Of a DNA stretch of 15,265 nt, positions 7,213 to 14,248 are shown one piece after another. The position numbers and the translations under genes are program-made. A model generated the notes under the pieces. It was given only the letters and a program-made list of their open reading frames with translations. It ran no database searches and had not been told where the DNA came from. This stretch comes from JBNKEI01 sp050288705 (GTDB lineage: Bacteria > Myxococcota > Myxococcia > Myxococcales > UBA5297). The stretch is from NCBI GenBank assembly GCA_050288705.1, contig JBNKEI010000048.1, forward strand, positions 1-15,265. The letters are read 5' to 3'. Each line of letters opens with the position of its first letter. The first letter of the stretch is position 1.

Positions 7213-9675
7213 CTAATAGGTGGTGCTCAGTGATGGCGCCAAAGCCAGCAAGGCATCACTTAGTAGCTGAGCAGATGCTGGTCGTTTTTCCGGAGCTTTC
7301 GCTAAGCACTGCATAACCAATTCAGAAAGAGGCTCGGGGATAAGAGGCCGATAGGAACGGGGATTTGGCGCCTCCTTGTTAACGTGATCATACAAAGCAC
7401 TATTTTCGTTAAAGGGAGTACATCCGGTTAGACACTCATAGAGAACAATTCCTAATGCATAAATATCAGTAAAGCCACCAATGGTTTCGCCACGTATCTG
7501 TTCGGGGGCCATATAGGTGGGTGTTCCGACTACGGTAGCGTGTTTTTCACTCCCGTTGGACATTACATGGGCAACTCCAAAGTCCATTAGTTTAGGAATC
7601 CCATGTCTGTTAACGAGGATATTGTCGGGTTTAACATCGCGATGAATTATTTTTTTACCATGAGCATAACCCAGTGCGGAAGCGATGCCAGCAATAATCT
7701 GAACAGACATACGCATGTTCAGCTTTCTATTGGTAATCTGAGAACGTAAATCTTCGCCTTCTACGTATTCCATTACAATATAAGGAGTACTTCCGTCCAT
7801 GCCGGCATCGTAAAGAGTAACTAAATAGGGATGATTAAGCAGGGCAATGGCCCGGGCTTCGTTTTCAAAATAGGAGCGAATACGCTCTTCTTCGCTACGG
7901 GACTTTTCCAAAATTTTGATTGCAACCGTTCTGCCTAATTGAGAATCGATACCCCTGTATACAACTCCCATGGAACCTCTGCCTAATACTCCTTCCACTA
8001 AATAACGACTAGGTACCCCTGTGTTGCGTATATATATTTGCTTGGTTGCCTCCATTGACCGGGAATCAACGGGTACAGCAGAAGAGGAAGACAAAGGAAT
8101 AGGGTAGGGAGAATCAGTTTCTTGGAGTCGCGGAATTAGAAGTTTTTTCTTGAATTGTGCATCGCGATAGTTAGGCGAAAGAGTAAGCAATTGGCTAAAA
8201 TAATCTACTGCCTCCTGGTTCTGACCAAGCGCTTCCATGGCGCTTGCCAGGCCATAAAGAATTTCGGTTTTTTCAATTTTTTGAGGAAGGTTTCCGTCTA
8301 GCAGGGCCTGGTAGCAGCACGATGCTTCTTCGAAATTGTGCAGCGCCATGTTTGCTCTAGCCAACAGGAACAGGCTCAGGGGAGTAGGTGCAGAAATTTG
8401 GGCCAGAATTGCGCGGGCATCCTGCGGCTGTCCAAGGTCAAGAAAAGCCTGCGCGGCTTCTTCCGATTGTCCCTGGGTTGCCAGAATATTCGCCTTTTGT
8501 AGCGGTGTTCCCTCCACGTCAGCTAGTAGTAGCAAAGCCCTGTTGTATTCACCTCTCGATTCCAAAAGGGAAGCCGCATCCGAGTGGCGATTGTGACGGC
8601 ACAAAAGCTCGACTGCCGAGTCCAAGTCTTGGGCATTTTCGTAGATTTTTCGTGCGCCATCGACATCTCCAACATTGGCCAAAATTTCCGCCGCCGCCGA
8701 GTATGACCCTTTTTCCAAATGGAACTGCGCAGCAGCAGCATGTTGGTGAGCTTCTAAAAGTACGCGTATTGCCCCTAAGGGATCGTCGGCTTTTTCCAGC
8801 ATGGCCGCGGCTTTAAGCGCATCGCCGGCATTTCCATAAGCTTTGGAGGCACGTACAAAATCGCCTGCTTGTTCAAAAAGCTGAGCAGCATCTTTGTGAT
8901 GGCCGTACCAGCGTAGAAGATGCGCAGCACCGGTAACATTTGATTCCGACAAAAGAAGCTGAACTCCTGCTTCAATATCGCCTCCGGCAGCTAGGGCATC
9001 AGCGGCGCCTTGAGTGTCTCCAGATCGCTTAAATAAGTCGGCGGCGCGAGAAGTAATCGTTTGTTTTTTAGTGCGATCAGTTTCTGAACGAGCTGATTCG
9101 GCCAACGAGGCAGCAGCAGAGTGCAGATCTCCCAGCTTTTCATAAATCTTTGCGGCGCCCAAAGGATTTCCCTGGGCGGAAAGCCCCCGAGCTTCTTGTA
9201 CCCATGCCGCTTTACAATCATCAATATTGCCGGCTCGTTCAAACAAAGATGCTGCTAAAGCGTATAATCCGGAAGAACGGGCGAGCTGCGCCAAAGAACC
9301 TGCTCGGCGATGGCTGTCAAGTGCGCCGGTTAGAACCAGAAGCTCCGCTCCATCTTCCAGTTGATCAGGGGGAGCGCCACGCAGCATTTCCAGAGCAGAG
9401 TCGAAGTCTTTTTGTGCGATCATGACTTGAACTGCGCGGACATGGTCTTTACTCTTAAAGTAAAAGAGGGCTGCTTGTTGGTGAAGCCCGATGTCTTCAT
9501 AAATTTTGGCGGCGCCTAGATAGTCTTCTGATTGTATGCGTTCAAGAGCTAGTTTTCGCGCAATACGGCGGCGATTGAGCCAAATTATTCCCCCCAAAAC
9601 AATTAAGCCTAGCGCTACGGCCAAACCGCTAAAGACAAGCCCCTGTTCGAGCATGTTGTTGAAAGTGTTCTGCAA
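7213..9675 (-). CDS. Membrane-anchored TPR-like repeat protein with C-terminal Ser/Thr protein kinase
   Basis: This 820-residue protein begins with one membrane helix (about residues 12-33) followed by NRRRIARK, which favours a cytoplasmic body. Residues about 40-540 are degenerate helical repeats of the form GD...AA.L....D...A, TPR-like, likely a protein-binding scaffold. The C-terminal third is a complete Hanks-type kinase: Gly loop GRGSMG (565-570), Lys587 in VAIK, Glu606 in helix C, HRDVKPDN with catalytic Asp680, DFG 698-700, and APE in GTPTYMAPEQIRG. It should phosphorylate Ser/Thr targets at the inner membrane. The kinase at the C-terminus, after the anchor and repeats, reverses the usual PknB layout. 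TTG is taken as the start, with GGA 9 bases upstream; ATG at codon 8 has no RBS. It is separated from the upstream lipid kinase by a terminator. Confidence 0.94.
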   Translation of the reverse strand: MQNTFNNMLEQGLVFSGLAVALGLIVLGGIIWLNRRRIARKLALERIQSEDYLGAAKIYEDIGLHQQAALFYFKSKDHVRAVQVMIAQKDFDSALEMLRGAPPDQLEDGAELLVLTGALDSHRRAGSLAQLARSSGLYALAASLFERAGNIDDCKAAWVQEARGLSAQGNPLGAAKIYEKLGDLHSAAASLAESARSETDRTKKQTITSRAADLFKRSGDTQGAADALAAGGDIEAGVQLLLSESNVTGAAHLLRWYGHHKDAAQLFEQAGDFVRASKAYGNAGDALKAAAMLEKADDPLGAIRVLLEAHQHAAAAQFHLEKGSYSAAAEILANVGDVDGARKIYENAQDLDSAVELLCRHNRHSDAASLLESRGEYNRALLLLADVEGTPLQKANILATQGQSEEAAQAFLDLGQPQDARAILAQISAPTPLSLFLLARANMALHNFEEASCCYQALLDGNLPQKIEKTEILYGLASAMEALGQNQEAVDYFSQLLTLSPNYRDAQFKKKLLIPRLQETDSPYPIPLSSSSAVPVDSRSMEATKQIYIRNTGVPSRYLVEGVLGRGSMGVVYRGIDSQLGRTVAIKILEKSRSEEERIRSYFENEARAIALLNHPYLVTLYDAGMDGSTPYIVMEYVEGEDLRSQITNRKLNMRMSVQIIAGIASALGYAHGKKIIHRDVKPDNILVNRHGIPKLMDFGVAHVMSNGSEKHATVVGTPTYMAPEQIRGETIGGFTDIYALGIVLYECLTGCTPFNENSALYDHVNKEAPNPRSYRPLIPEPLSELVMQCLAKAPEKRPASAQLLSDALLALAPSLSTTY

Positions 9676-9730
9676 TTTATTGTTCCAAAATTAATTTTGC
9701 CAATCATGCCAGTGATAACCGAAAAGCAAA

Positions 9731-9761
9731 AGACCGCGATTAGTTCGCGGTCTGTTTTTTT
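9731..9761 (-). terminator. Intrinsic, probably bidirectional terminator between lipid kinase and Ser/Thr kinase genes
   Basis: AGACCGCGA-TTAGT-TCGCGGTCT is a perfect 9-base stem with a 5-base loop. For the lipid kinase gene (minus) it lies about 27 bases after the stop and is followed by TTTTGCTTTTC. On the plus strand it is followed by GTTTTTTT. It should isolate the downstream kinase gene, which then needs its own promoter in the roughly 55 bases before it. Confidence 0.85.
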
Positions 9762-9779
9762 GGAAAAAAATTGAATTTG

Positions 9780-10901
9780 CTAGGAGCGGCAACCAAAATC
9801 TAGTAACTCAATTTCACCCTTCCACATGGAAAAGCGAACGAAATCGCGATAACCCTCGGCGTCACCGCTTACTTGGAAAGGAATTTTTCTATCTGACCGA
9901 ATCTCAATATCCTCGGCGAGAAAATCAAGCAAGCCTTCGGGAAACCATTTTCCTTCCCACAAACGAGGGTAAATATTGGGTAGCAGTTTCGGAAGAGGAA
10001 GGTCGGCAACTCGCAGATGCATCATGCCGCGTCGTAAGCCTGCGAAAGGAAATAGTCGAAAATTAAAACCATAACACGGAACTGTGGAAGCAGCGGCCAT
10101 CAGCGCTGGGCCTTGGTAAAGAATCGAGCCCGGAGCGATAGCGTTGCCTATTGTCTTGCCATCGGGACCGACCCGGTAGGCTACCGATTGGTTGCGAATT
10201 TCTATATGGGGACGGGAGCTAAATAGGTAAGTAGGAACCGAGCGTCCGGCAATGGCTAACGCATAGCCTGTGCCGCCAGAAAACAACCGGGAGAATGGGA
10301 AAAAAGGAGTTTTGGCGGTGGCGTTCTTGATTTCGCTATAATGGTTGAGGATACCCGCATCAACTCCTAGCCCAGCGAAAAGAGCCCGCTTGTTTTCTGT
10401 AAGCATGAGATCCAACATGCGAGAACCAGGAACCTCATTGGCTCGGGCGCTAAGAACATCATCTACTACCGCATCTCCCGAGGCAGAAGATGCCCCGCAT
10501 AGTCCAGCTAAAGCATTTCCTGTTCCTAACTTCAGAACGCCAAACTTCGGCTGACGCACTGCCAGCAAAGGACAAGCTTGGCGTTTTCTTTCCACTGCAT
10601 CCAAAATCTCATTTACAAAACCGCAGAAAGTACCGTCGCCGCCACCCGTGAAAACAGTCGAATACTTTCTTTCTACAACTATCTCAGCTACTTGGTGGGC
10701 TTCTTCAAAAGTTTTGGTAAGGAATAAATCATTTTCGGGAATCACATGAGAAAGGATTTTGCGCACTCTTTCGTTTACCCGCTTGGCGTTGGCATTAAGC
10801 AGCACTGCCACCTTCGGTTCTTTGCTTGGCGTAACGAGAGGAAAGGGAGAAAGCGATCCCCAGCAGCTACTGACTGCAGGCGTAAAGGTGTGAGCAAACA
10901 T
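9780..10901 (-). CDS. Diacylglycerol kinase/LCB5-family lipid kinase (DAGK catalytic domain)
   Basis: This 373-residue protein has the diacylglycerol-kinase catalytic fold. It opens with KVAVLLNANAKRVNERV (about residues 30-46), carries the nucleotide-binding motif TGGGDGTF (85-92), then GVLKLGTGNALA (121-132). Family members phosphorylate diacylglycerol, sphingosine-type bases or related lipids at the inner face of the membrane; the substrate here is not readable. The C-terminal half is the second beta-rich domain of the fold and contains a Ser-Arg-Lys-rich segment but no membrane helix. The ATG at 10901 is chosen because AGGAG lies 6 bases before it and the kinase fold begins soon after; the frame could open earlier from a TTG at 10964. 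It is divergent from dnaK and ends in the stem-loop terminator. Confidence 0.9.
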   Translation of the reverse strand: MFAHTFTPAVSSCWGSLSPFPLVTPSKEPKVAVLLNANAKRVNERVRKILSHVIPENDLFLTKTFEEAHQVAEIVVERKYSTVFTGGGDGTFCGFVNEILDAVERKRQACPLLAVRQPKFGVLKLGTGNALAGLCGASSASGDAVVDDVLSARANEVPGSRMLDLMLTENKRALFAGLGVDAGILNHYSEIKNATAKTPFFPFSRLFSGGTGYALAIAGRSVPTYLFSSRPHIEIRNQSVAYRVGPDGKTIGNAIAPGSILYQGPALMAAASTVPCYGFNFRLFPFAGLRRGMMHLRVADLPLPKLLPNIYPRLWEGKWFPEGLLDFLAEDIEIRSDRKIPFQVSGDAEGYRDFVRFSMWKGEIELLDFGCRS

Positions 10902-11165
10902 TGATCTCTCCTCTCGATTCGGTCTTTGGTGCTCATGCGCCGATGTTAGTTTCATCAAACACAATCGTCACCAACCAGGCTTCTCGGTTCTGGCTTATTG
11001 CATGCACGGACAATGCCAATTGTCACAGGGGTGCATGTAGTAAAAATTCTTGATTAAATTTAAGGCGTTGGAAAGCAGGGGACATCTAGCGCTCTGCTCG
11101 ATCAATTGAAAAAAAGCGGCTCGCAGAGGTGGCGGGGTGCGAAAATAGCTGCGCGCCGTGGTTTT

Positions 11166-11215
11166 TTGCAAAACAGTTAGCCAATTGCAAAACCGCCGGT
11201 TAATGCGGTGTGCAA
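11166..11215. repeat. TTGCAAAAC direct repeat and overlapping hairpin upstream of dnaK
   Basis: TTGCAAAAC occurs at 11166-11174 and again at 11185-11193, 19 bases apart, close to two helical turns. The second copy also forms the left arm of an imperfect hairpin: TTGCA and CCGC (11185-11196) pair with GCGG and TGCAA (11205-11215), followed by a pyrimidine-rich stretch. It could be an operator for dnaK or a terminator-like structure; the sequence alone does not decide. Confidence 0.4.
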
Positions 11216-11246
11216 TTTCCTTTAATTGATGAGAGCGGAGTCAGGT

Positions 11247-11275
11247 TTGACAACAAAGGTGGGGTGGTTAGGTTA
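11247..11275 (+). promoter_or_regulatory. Possible dnaK promoter (TTGACA, poor -10)
   Basis: A consensus -35 hexamer TTGACA at 11247-11252 is followed at 17 bases by AGGTTA, a poor -10. It lies about 55-80 bases before the dnaK start. Another AT-rich tract, CATAAAATTAATTATTTTAG near 11290-11309, is an alternative site for melting. Confidence 0.3.
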
Positions 11276-11328
11276 CTGCTACGTTTTGGGCATAAAATTA
11301 ATTATTTTAGAGAATCCGGAGGATTAAG

Positions 11329-13245
11329 GTGGGAAAGATCATTGGAATTGACCTGGGAACTACCAATAGCGTAGTGGCGGTCATGGAAGGAAAAGACCCG
11401 GTAGTTATTTCGAACGAAGAAGGGTCACGGGTTACTCCTTCTGTTGTTAGCTTTGGCAAAGAAGGCGAACGGACGGTGGGACAAGTTGCCAAACGGCAGG
11501 CCATCTTGAACCCGGAAAAGACCATTTTTTCTATTAAGCGTTTCATGGGACGCCGTTTCGAAGAAGTTAGTCAAGAAACTAAATTGGTTCCTTATCCGGT
11601 GAGTCGGGGGCCTAATGGAGATGCGCGGGTAGATATTGATGGAAAACAACTAAGTGCTCCCGAAATTAGCGCTCAAGTTTTGCTCAAATTAAAACGAGCA
11701 GCAGAAAATTATCTTGGCCAGCCGGTAACTGACGCGGTTATAACGGTTCCGGCATATTTTAACGATTCTCAGAGACAAGCTACTAAAGATGCCGGAGAAA
11801 TCGCTGGCTTGAATGTAAGGCGAATTGTAAACGAGCCTACTGCCGCGGCGTTGGCTTATGGTCTTGATAAAAAGAAGAACGAGAAAATTGCAGTATTCGA
11901 TTACGGCGGTGGAACCTTCGATATTTCCATACTCGAGGTGGGCGAAAATATCGTGGAAGTTATTGCCACCAACGGTGATACTCACTTAGGAGGCGATAAC
12001 CAAGACCAGCGCATAATGGAATGGTTAATTGCCGAATTCAAGAAAGACTCGGGATTGGATGTTTCTAAGGACAAAATGGTGCTGCAAAGGCTCAAGGAAG
12101 CAGCGGAAAAGGCAAAGATTGAGCTTTCGCAAACTTTGGAATCGGAAATCAATTTACCGTTCCTTACCGCAGATGCTACTGGTCCCAAGCACTTAAACCT
12201 GAAGCTTTCACGAGCAAAGTTTGAGGCCATGTGTGACGACTTGTTTCAGCGTGCACTAGAGCCTACTAAACGCTGTTTGGCTGATGCTAAGCTTTCTCCG
12301 AAAGATATTGACGAAGTAGTGCTAGTGGGGGGGGCGACTCGCGTTCCCAAGCTTCAGCAACTTGTGAAGGACTTCTTCGGGAAAGAACCAAATAGGACAG
12401 TGAATCCCGACGAAGTGGTAGCAATCGGCGCGGCAGTACAGGCGGGAGTGCTTTCTGGAGAAGTAAAAGACATTCTTCTGCTAGATGTTACTCCGCTTTC
12501 CTTGGGAGTGGAGACCCTAGGTGGGGTTATGACTCGGCTGATCGAGCGTAATACCACTATTCCTGCGCGCAAATCAGAAGTTTTCTCCACCGCAGGTGAT
12601 AACCAAACCATGGTGGAAATTAATGTTCTGCAGGGAGAGCGAGAATTCGCCCGCGATAATCGGTCATTGGGACGGTTCCACTTGGAAGGTATTCCTCCCG
12701 CTCCCCGAGGAGTTCCCCAGGTAGAAGTGACTTTTGACATTGACGCCAACGGAATACTGCATGTTTCTGCCAAAGATAGGGCAACCAACAAAGAGCAGAA
12801 GATCACCATTAGTCATAATTCTGGTCTCGACAAATCCGAAGTAGAGAAAATGGTGGCCGATGCTAAGACTCACGAAACAGAGGATAAAGCCAAACGGGAG
12901 GTAGCGGAGCTGCGCAACCGCGCTGAGCAATTGAGCTATCAGACCGAGAAGATGGTTAAAGAGAACAAAGACAAGCTGTCCGAAGCAACCGTGAAGCAAA
13001 TGGAAGAAGCGGTAGCGGAGGTGAATAGAGTAAAAGGAAGCGAAACTCTTTCCGAGATCCAGGCGGCCATGGAAAAACTGGAAAAAGCCAGTCACGCTGC
13101 CGCTGCAGAGCTATACAAAGCAGCGAGCCCTGCCGAAGGAGCTCCCGACATGGGAGGAGCAGCCGGAGCAGGTCCTTCGCAGGAAGCGAAGAAGGAAGAT
13201 AAGGCTAAGGAAGATGTAGTGGATGCCGAGTTTCGTCCTAGCTAG
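11329..13245 (+). CDS. dnaK: Molecular chaperone DnaK (Hsp70)
   Basis: This 638-residue protein is full length for DnaK. The nucleotide-binding domain starts GKIIGIDLGTTNS (Asp8, Thr11), with Lys70 in SIKRF, then NEPTAAALAYG and the phosphate-2 loop DYGGGTFD (191-198). The interdomain linker and start of the substrate domain read LLLDVTPLSLGVETLGG from about residue 383. A helical lid (about 505-600) and a Lys/Glu/Ala-rich tail ending DVVDAEFRPS follow; that end motif is typical of bacterial DnaK. It is an ATP-driven cytosolic chaperone that works with DnaJ and GrpE, neither of which is adjacent. The GTG start is fixed by GGAGG 6 bases upstream and by homology. Loop details such as THLGGDNQDQRI in place of the E. 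coli GGEDFD are seen in several non-proteobacterial phyla. Confidence 0.98.
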   Translation: MGKIIGIDLGTTNSVVAVMEGKDPVVISNEEGSRVTPSVVSFGKEGERTVGQVAKRQAILNPEKTIFSIKRFMGRRFEEVSQETKLVPYPVSRGPNGDARVDIDGKQLSAPEISAQVLLKLKRAAENYLGQPVTDAVITVPAYFNDSQRQATKDAGEIAGLNVRRIVNEPTAAALAYGLDKKKNEKIAVFDYGGGTFDISILEVGENIVEVIATNGDTHLGGDNQDQRIMEWLIAEFKKDSGLDVSKDKMVLQRLKEAAEKAKIELSQTLESEINLPFLTADATGPKHLNLKLSRAKFEAMCDDLFQRALEPTKRCLADAKLSPKDIDEVVLVGGATRVPKLQQLVKDFFGKEPNRTVNPDEVVAIGAAVQAGVLSGEVKDILLLDVTPLSLGVETLGGVMTRLIERNTTIPARKSEVFSTAGDNQTMVEINVLQGEREFARDNRSLGRFHLEGIPPAPRGVPQVEVTFDIDANGILHVSAKDRATNKEQKITISHNSGLDKSEVEKMVADAKTHETEDKAKREVAELRNRAEQLSYQTEKMVKENKDKLSEATVKQMEEAVAEVNRVKGSETLSEIQAAMEKLEKASHAAAAELYKAASPAEGAPDMGGAAGAGPSQEAKKEDKAKEDVVDAEFRPS

Positions 13246-13269
13246 AAAAATGCTGTCCTAAAAAGCTGT

Positions 13270-13297
13270 AAAGGGGAAGTGCATGCGCTTCCCCTTT
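13270..13297 (+). terminator. Hairpin after dnaK, likely terminator
   Basis: AAAGGGGAAG (13270-13279) pairs perfectly with CTTCCCCTTT (13288-13297), and the stem extends inward through a U-G pair and two G-C pairs. It starts 25 bases after the dnaK stop. The following bases (AGGCAAATTGTTT) are only moderately T-rich, so termination may be inefficient. Confidence 0.65.
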
Positions 13298-13312
13298 AGG
13301 CAAATTGTTTAC

Positions 13313-13911
13313 ATGGCTACCTATCGTTTTTTTAATACCGAAGGCCCCATCAAGAAGCACCGCCACTACTTCATTGATCCTCTTACGCGAATCGATTTGG
13401 CGAAAATAGATGAGCTGCTAGAACAAGAAAAATACTTTGTTCTGCATGCTCCTCGCCAAACCGGCAAGACCACTTATCTAAAAGCGCTGGTTGATCGGCT
13501 TAACCAGCAAGATCGTTACCGAGCATGTTATATCAATGTGGAATGTGGTCAGTATGCTCGTGATAACGCCGACTAAGCTTTTGTTAGGCTTTTCTTCAAA
13601 GAGTCATCAACGGCCGAGGTCGTATCGAGCGCGAATACGCGCTTGGTTCGCGGCGCACTGATCTTTTCATACGCTGGCCGCACCCGTTGGGCACCCAGAA
13701 GGCAGTGTTTGAGCTGAAAATTCTACTTAAAGGGCTAGAAAAAACTATTAGCGAGGGACTAGAACAAATTTCAAATTATGCACAGCAATGTGGGGTAGAA
13801 GAAATTCATCTTCTTATTTTTCACCAAAATACGAATACTTCTCTTAATGAACGAGTTTTTTGCCGGAAAGAATTATTTCGTAACCAATCTATTACAGTGT
13901 GGGGGCTTTAG
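13313..13911 (+). pseudogene. Gutted AAA-ATPase/PD-(D/E)XK nuclease-like gene
   Basis: The N-terminal piece (13313-13576, 87 residues) begins MATYRFFNTEGPIKKH and carries a Walker A motif APRQTGKT (46-53), then stops at TAA just after YINVECGQ. The C-terminal piece, in another frame from about 13588 to 13911, begins AFLQRVINGRGRIEREYALG, with RRTDLFI and VFELKIL supplying the Asp and Glu-x-Lys of a PD-(D/E)XK nuclease fold, and ends ITVWGL. Together they are the two ends of the widespread AAA-ATPase-like plus PD-(D/E)XK family, normally about 500 residues, so I infer that roughly 300 central residues, including Walker B, are deleted. Two stops (TAA 13574, TAG 13585) lie at the joint. The preferred start is ATG 13313, which matches the family N-terminus; ATG 13283 lies in the terminator loop. 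Confidence 0.88.
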
Positions 13912-13946
13912 AACGCGGTGAGGATTTCAGGGCTTTCTACTGGCAT

Positions 13947-14020
13947 AGCTCACCTTGTGCATAGATAAGGTTTTATTCCGTTGCTCCCTGAATCGGTAGG
14001 TGAGCTCGTAGGTGTTTTTT
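13947..14020 (+). terminator. Long-range inverted repeat followed by a T tract
   Basis: AGCTCACCT (13947-13955) and AGGTGAGCT (13998-14006) are perfect 9-base reverse complements around a 42-base loop, followed closely by CGTAGGTGTTTTTT. A competing pairing, TCAGGG near 13927 with CCCTGA near 13987, overlaps it. The T tract suggests a structured terminator or the 3' end of a small RNA. The large loop makes a simple intrinsic terminator less typical. Confidence 0.4.
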
Positions 14021-14068
14021 ATTTCAGGTATTAGTTTAGCTCAGCAATGATTTTTATAAATAGCAAGC

Positions 14069-14074
14069 TATAAT
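14069..14074 (+). promoter_or_regulatory. Candidate -10 element for the right-edge ATPase
   Basis: TATAAT overlaps the small inverted repeat ATAGC-AA-GCTAT in an AT-rich stretch. No strong -35 was found at the right distance. It would leave an untranslated leader of about 165-170 bases before the TTG start. Confidence 0.35.
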
Positions 14075-14248
14075 TACGAATCAGGCAATTTAGGGGAATA
14101 AGAAAAACTAGGCGCTTTTTCGAAATAAAGTATAGCAAGTAATCGACCCCTCGCAAGAGAAGCGCGACCTTTCGCCAAAGACTGCGAGTAACTATTTTTC
14201 AGTAACTGTTTAGAAGTTCACTAGGCTTGCGAATGAGGGGAATACACT

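Larger units (their letters stand above)
10902..11328. other. 427-base divergent regulatory gap between lipid kinase and dnaK
   Basis: I see no coding sequence or tRNA here. It must hold promoters for both flanking genes. It contains the repeats at 11166-11215 and a TTGACA at 11247. No CIRCE element (TTAGCACTC inverted repeat) and no clear sigma-32 promoter was found, so the heat-shock control of dnaK is not explained by the commonest signals. Confidence 0.6.
13912..14248. other. 337-base gap between ATPase pseudogene and right-edge ATPase gene
   Basis: No open frame with family features is seen. The left half holds the long inverted repeat at 13947-14020; the right half is AT-rich and holds the promoter candidate at 14069. 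The last 15 bases contain the GAGGGG ribosome binding site of the next gene. Confidence 0.6.

Noticed and set aside
10902..10964. TTG start at 10964 for the lipid kinase.
   Set aside because: ATG 10901 has AGGAG 6 bases upstream and the extra 21 residues show no family similarity.
10902..11328. CIRCE element or tRNA in the gap before dnaK.
   Set aside because: No TTAGCACTC-N9-GAGTGCTAA pair and no cloverleaf pattern or T-loop sequence was found; the TTGCA/TGCAA hairpin does not fit either.
13283..13312. ATG 13283 as start of the AAA-ATPase pseudogene.
   Set aside because: It lies in the loop of the dnaK hairpin; the family N-terminus begins at ATG 13313.
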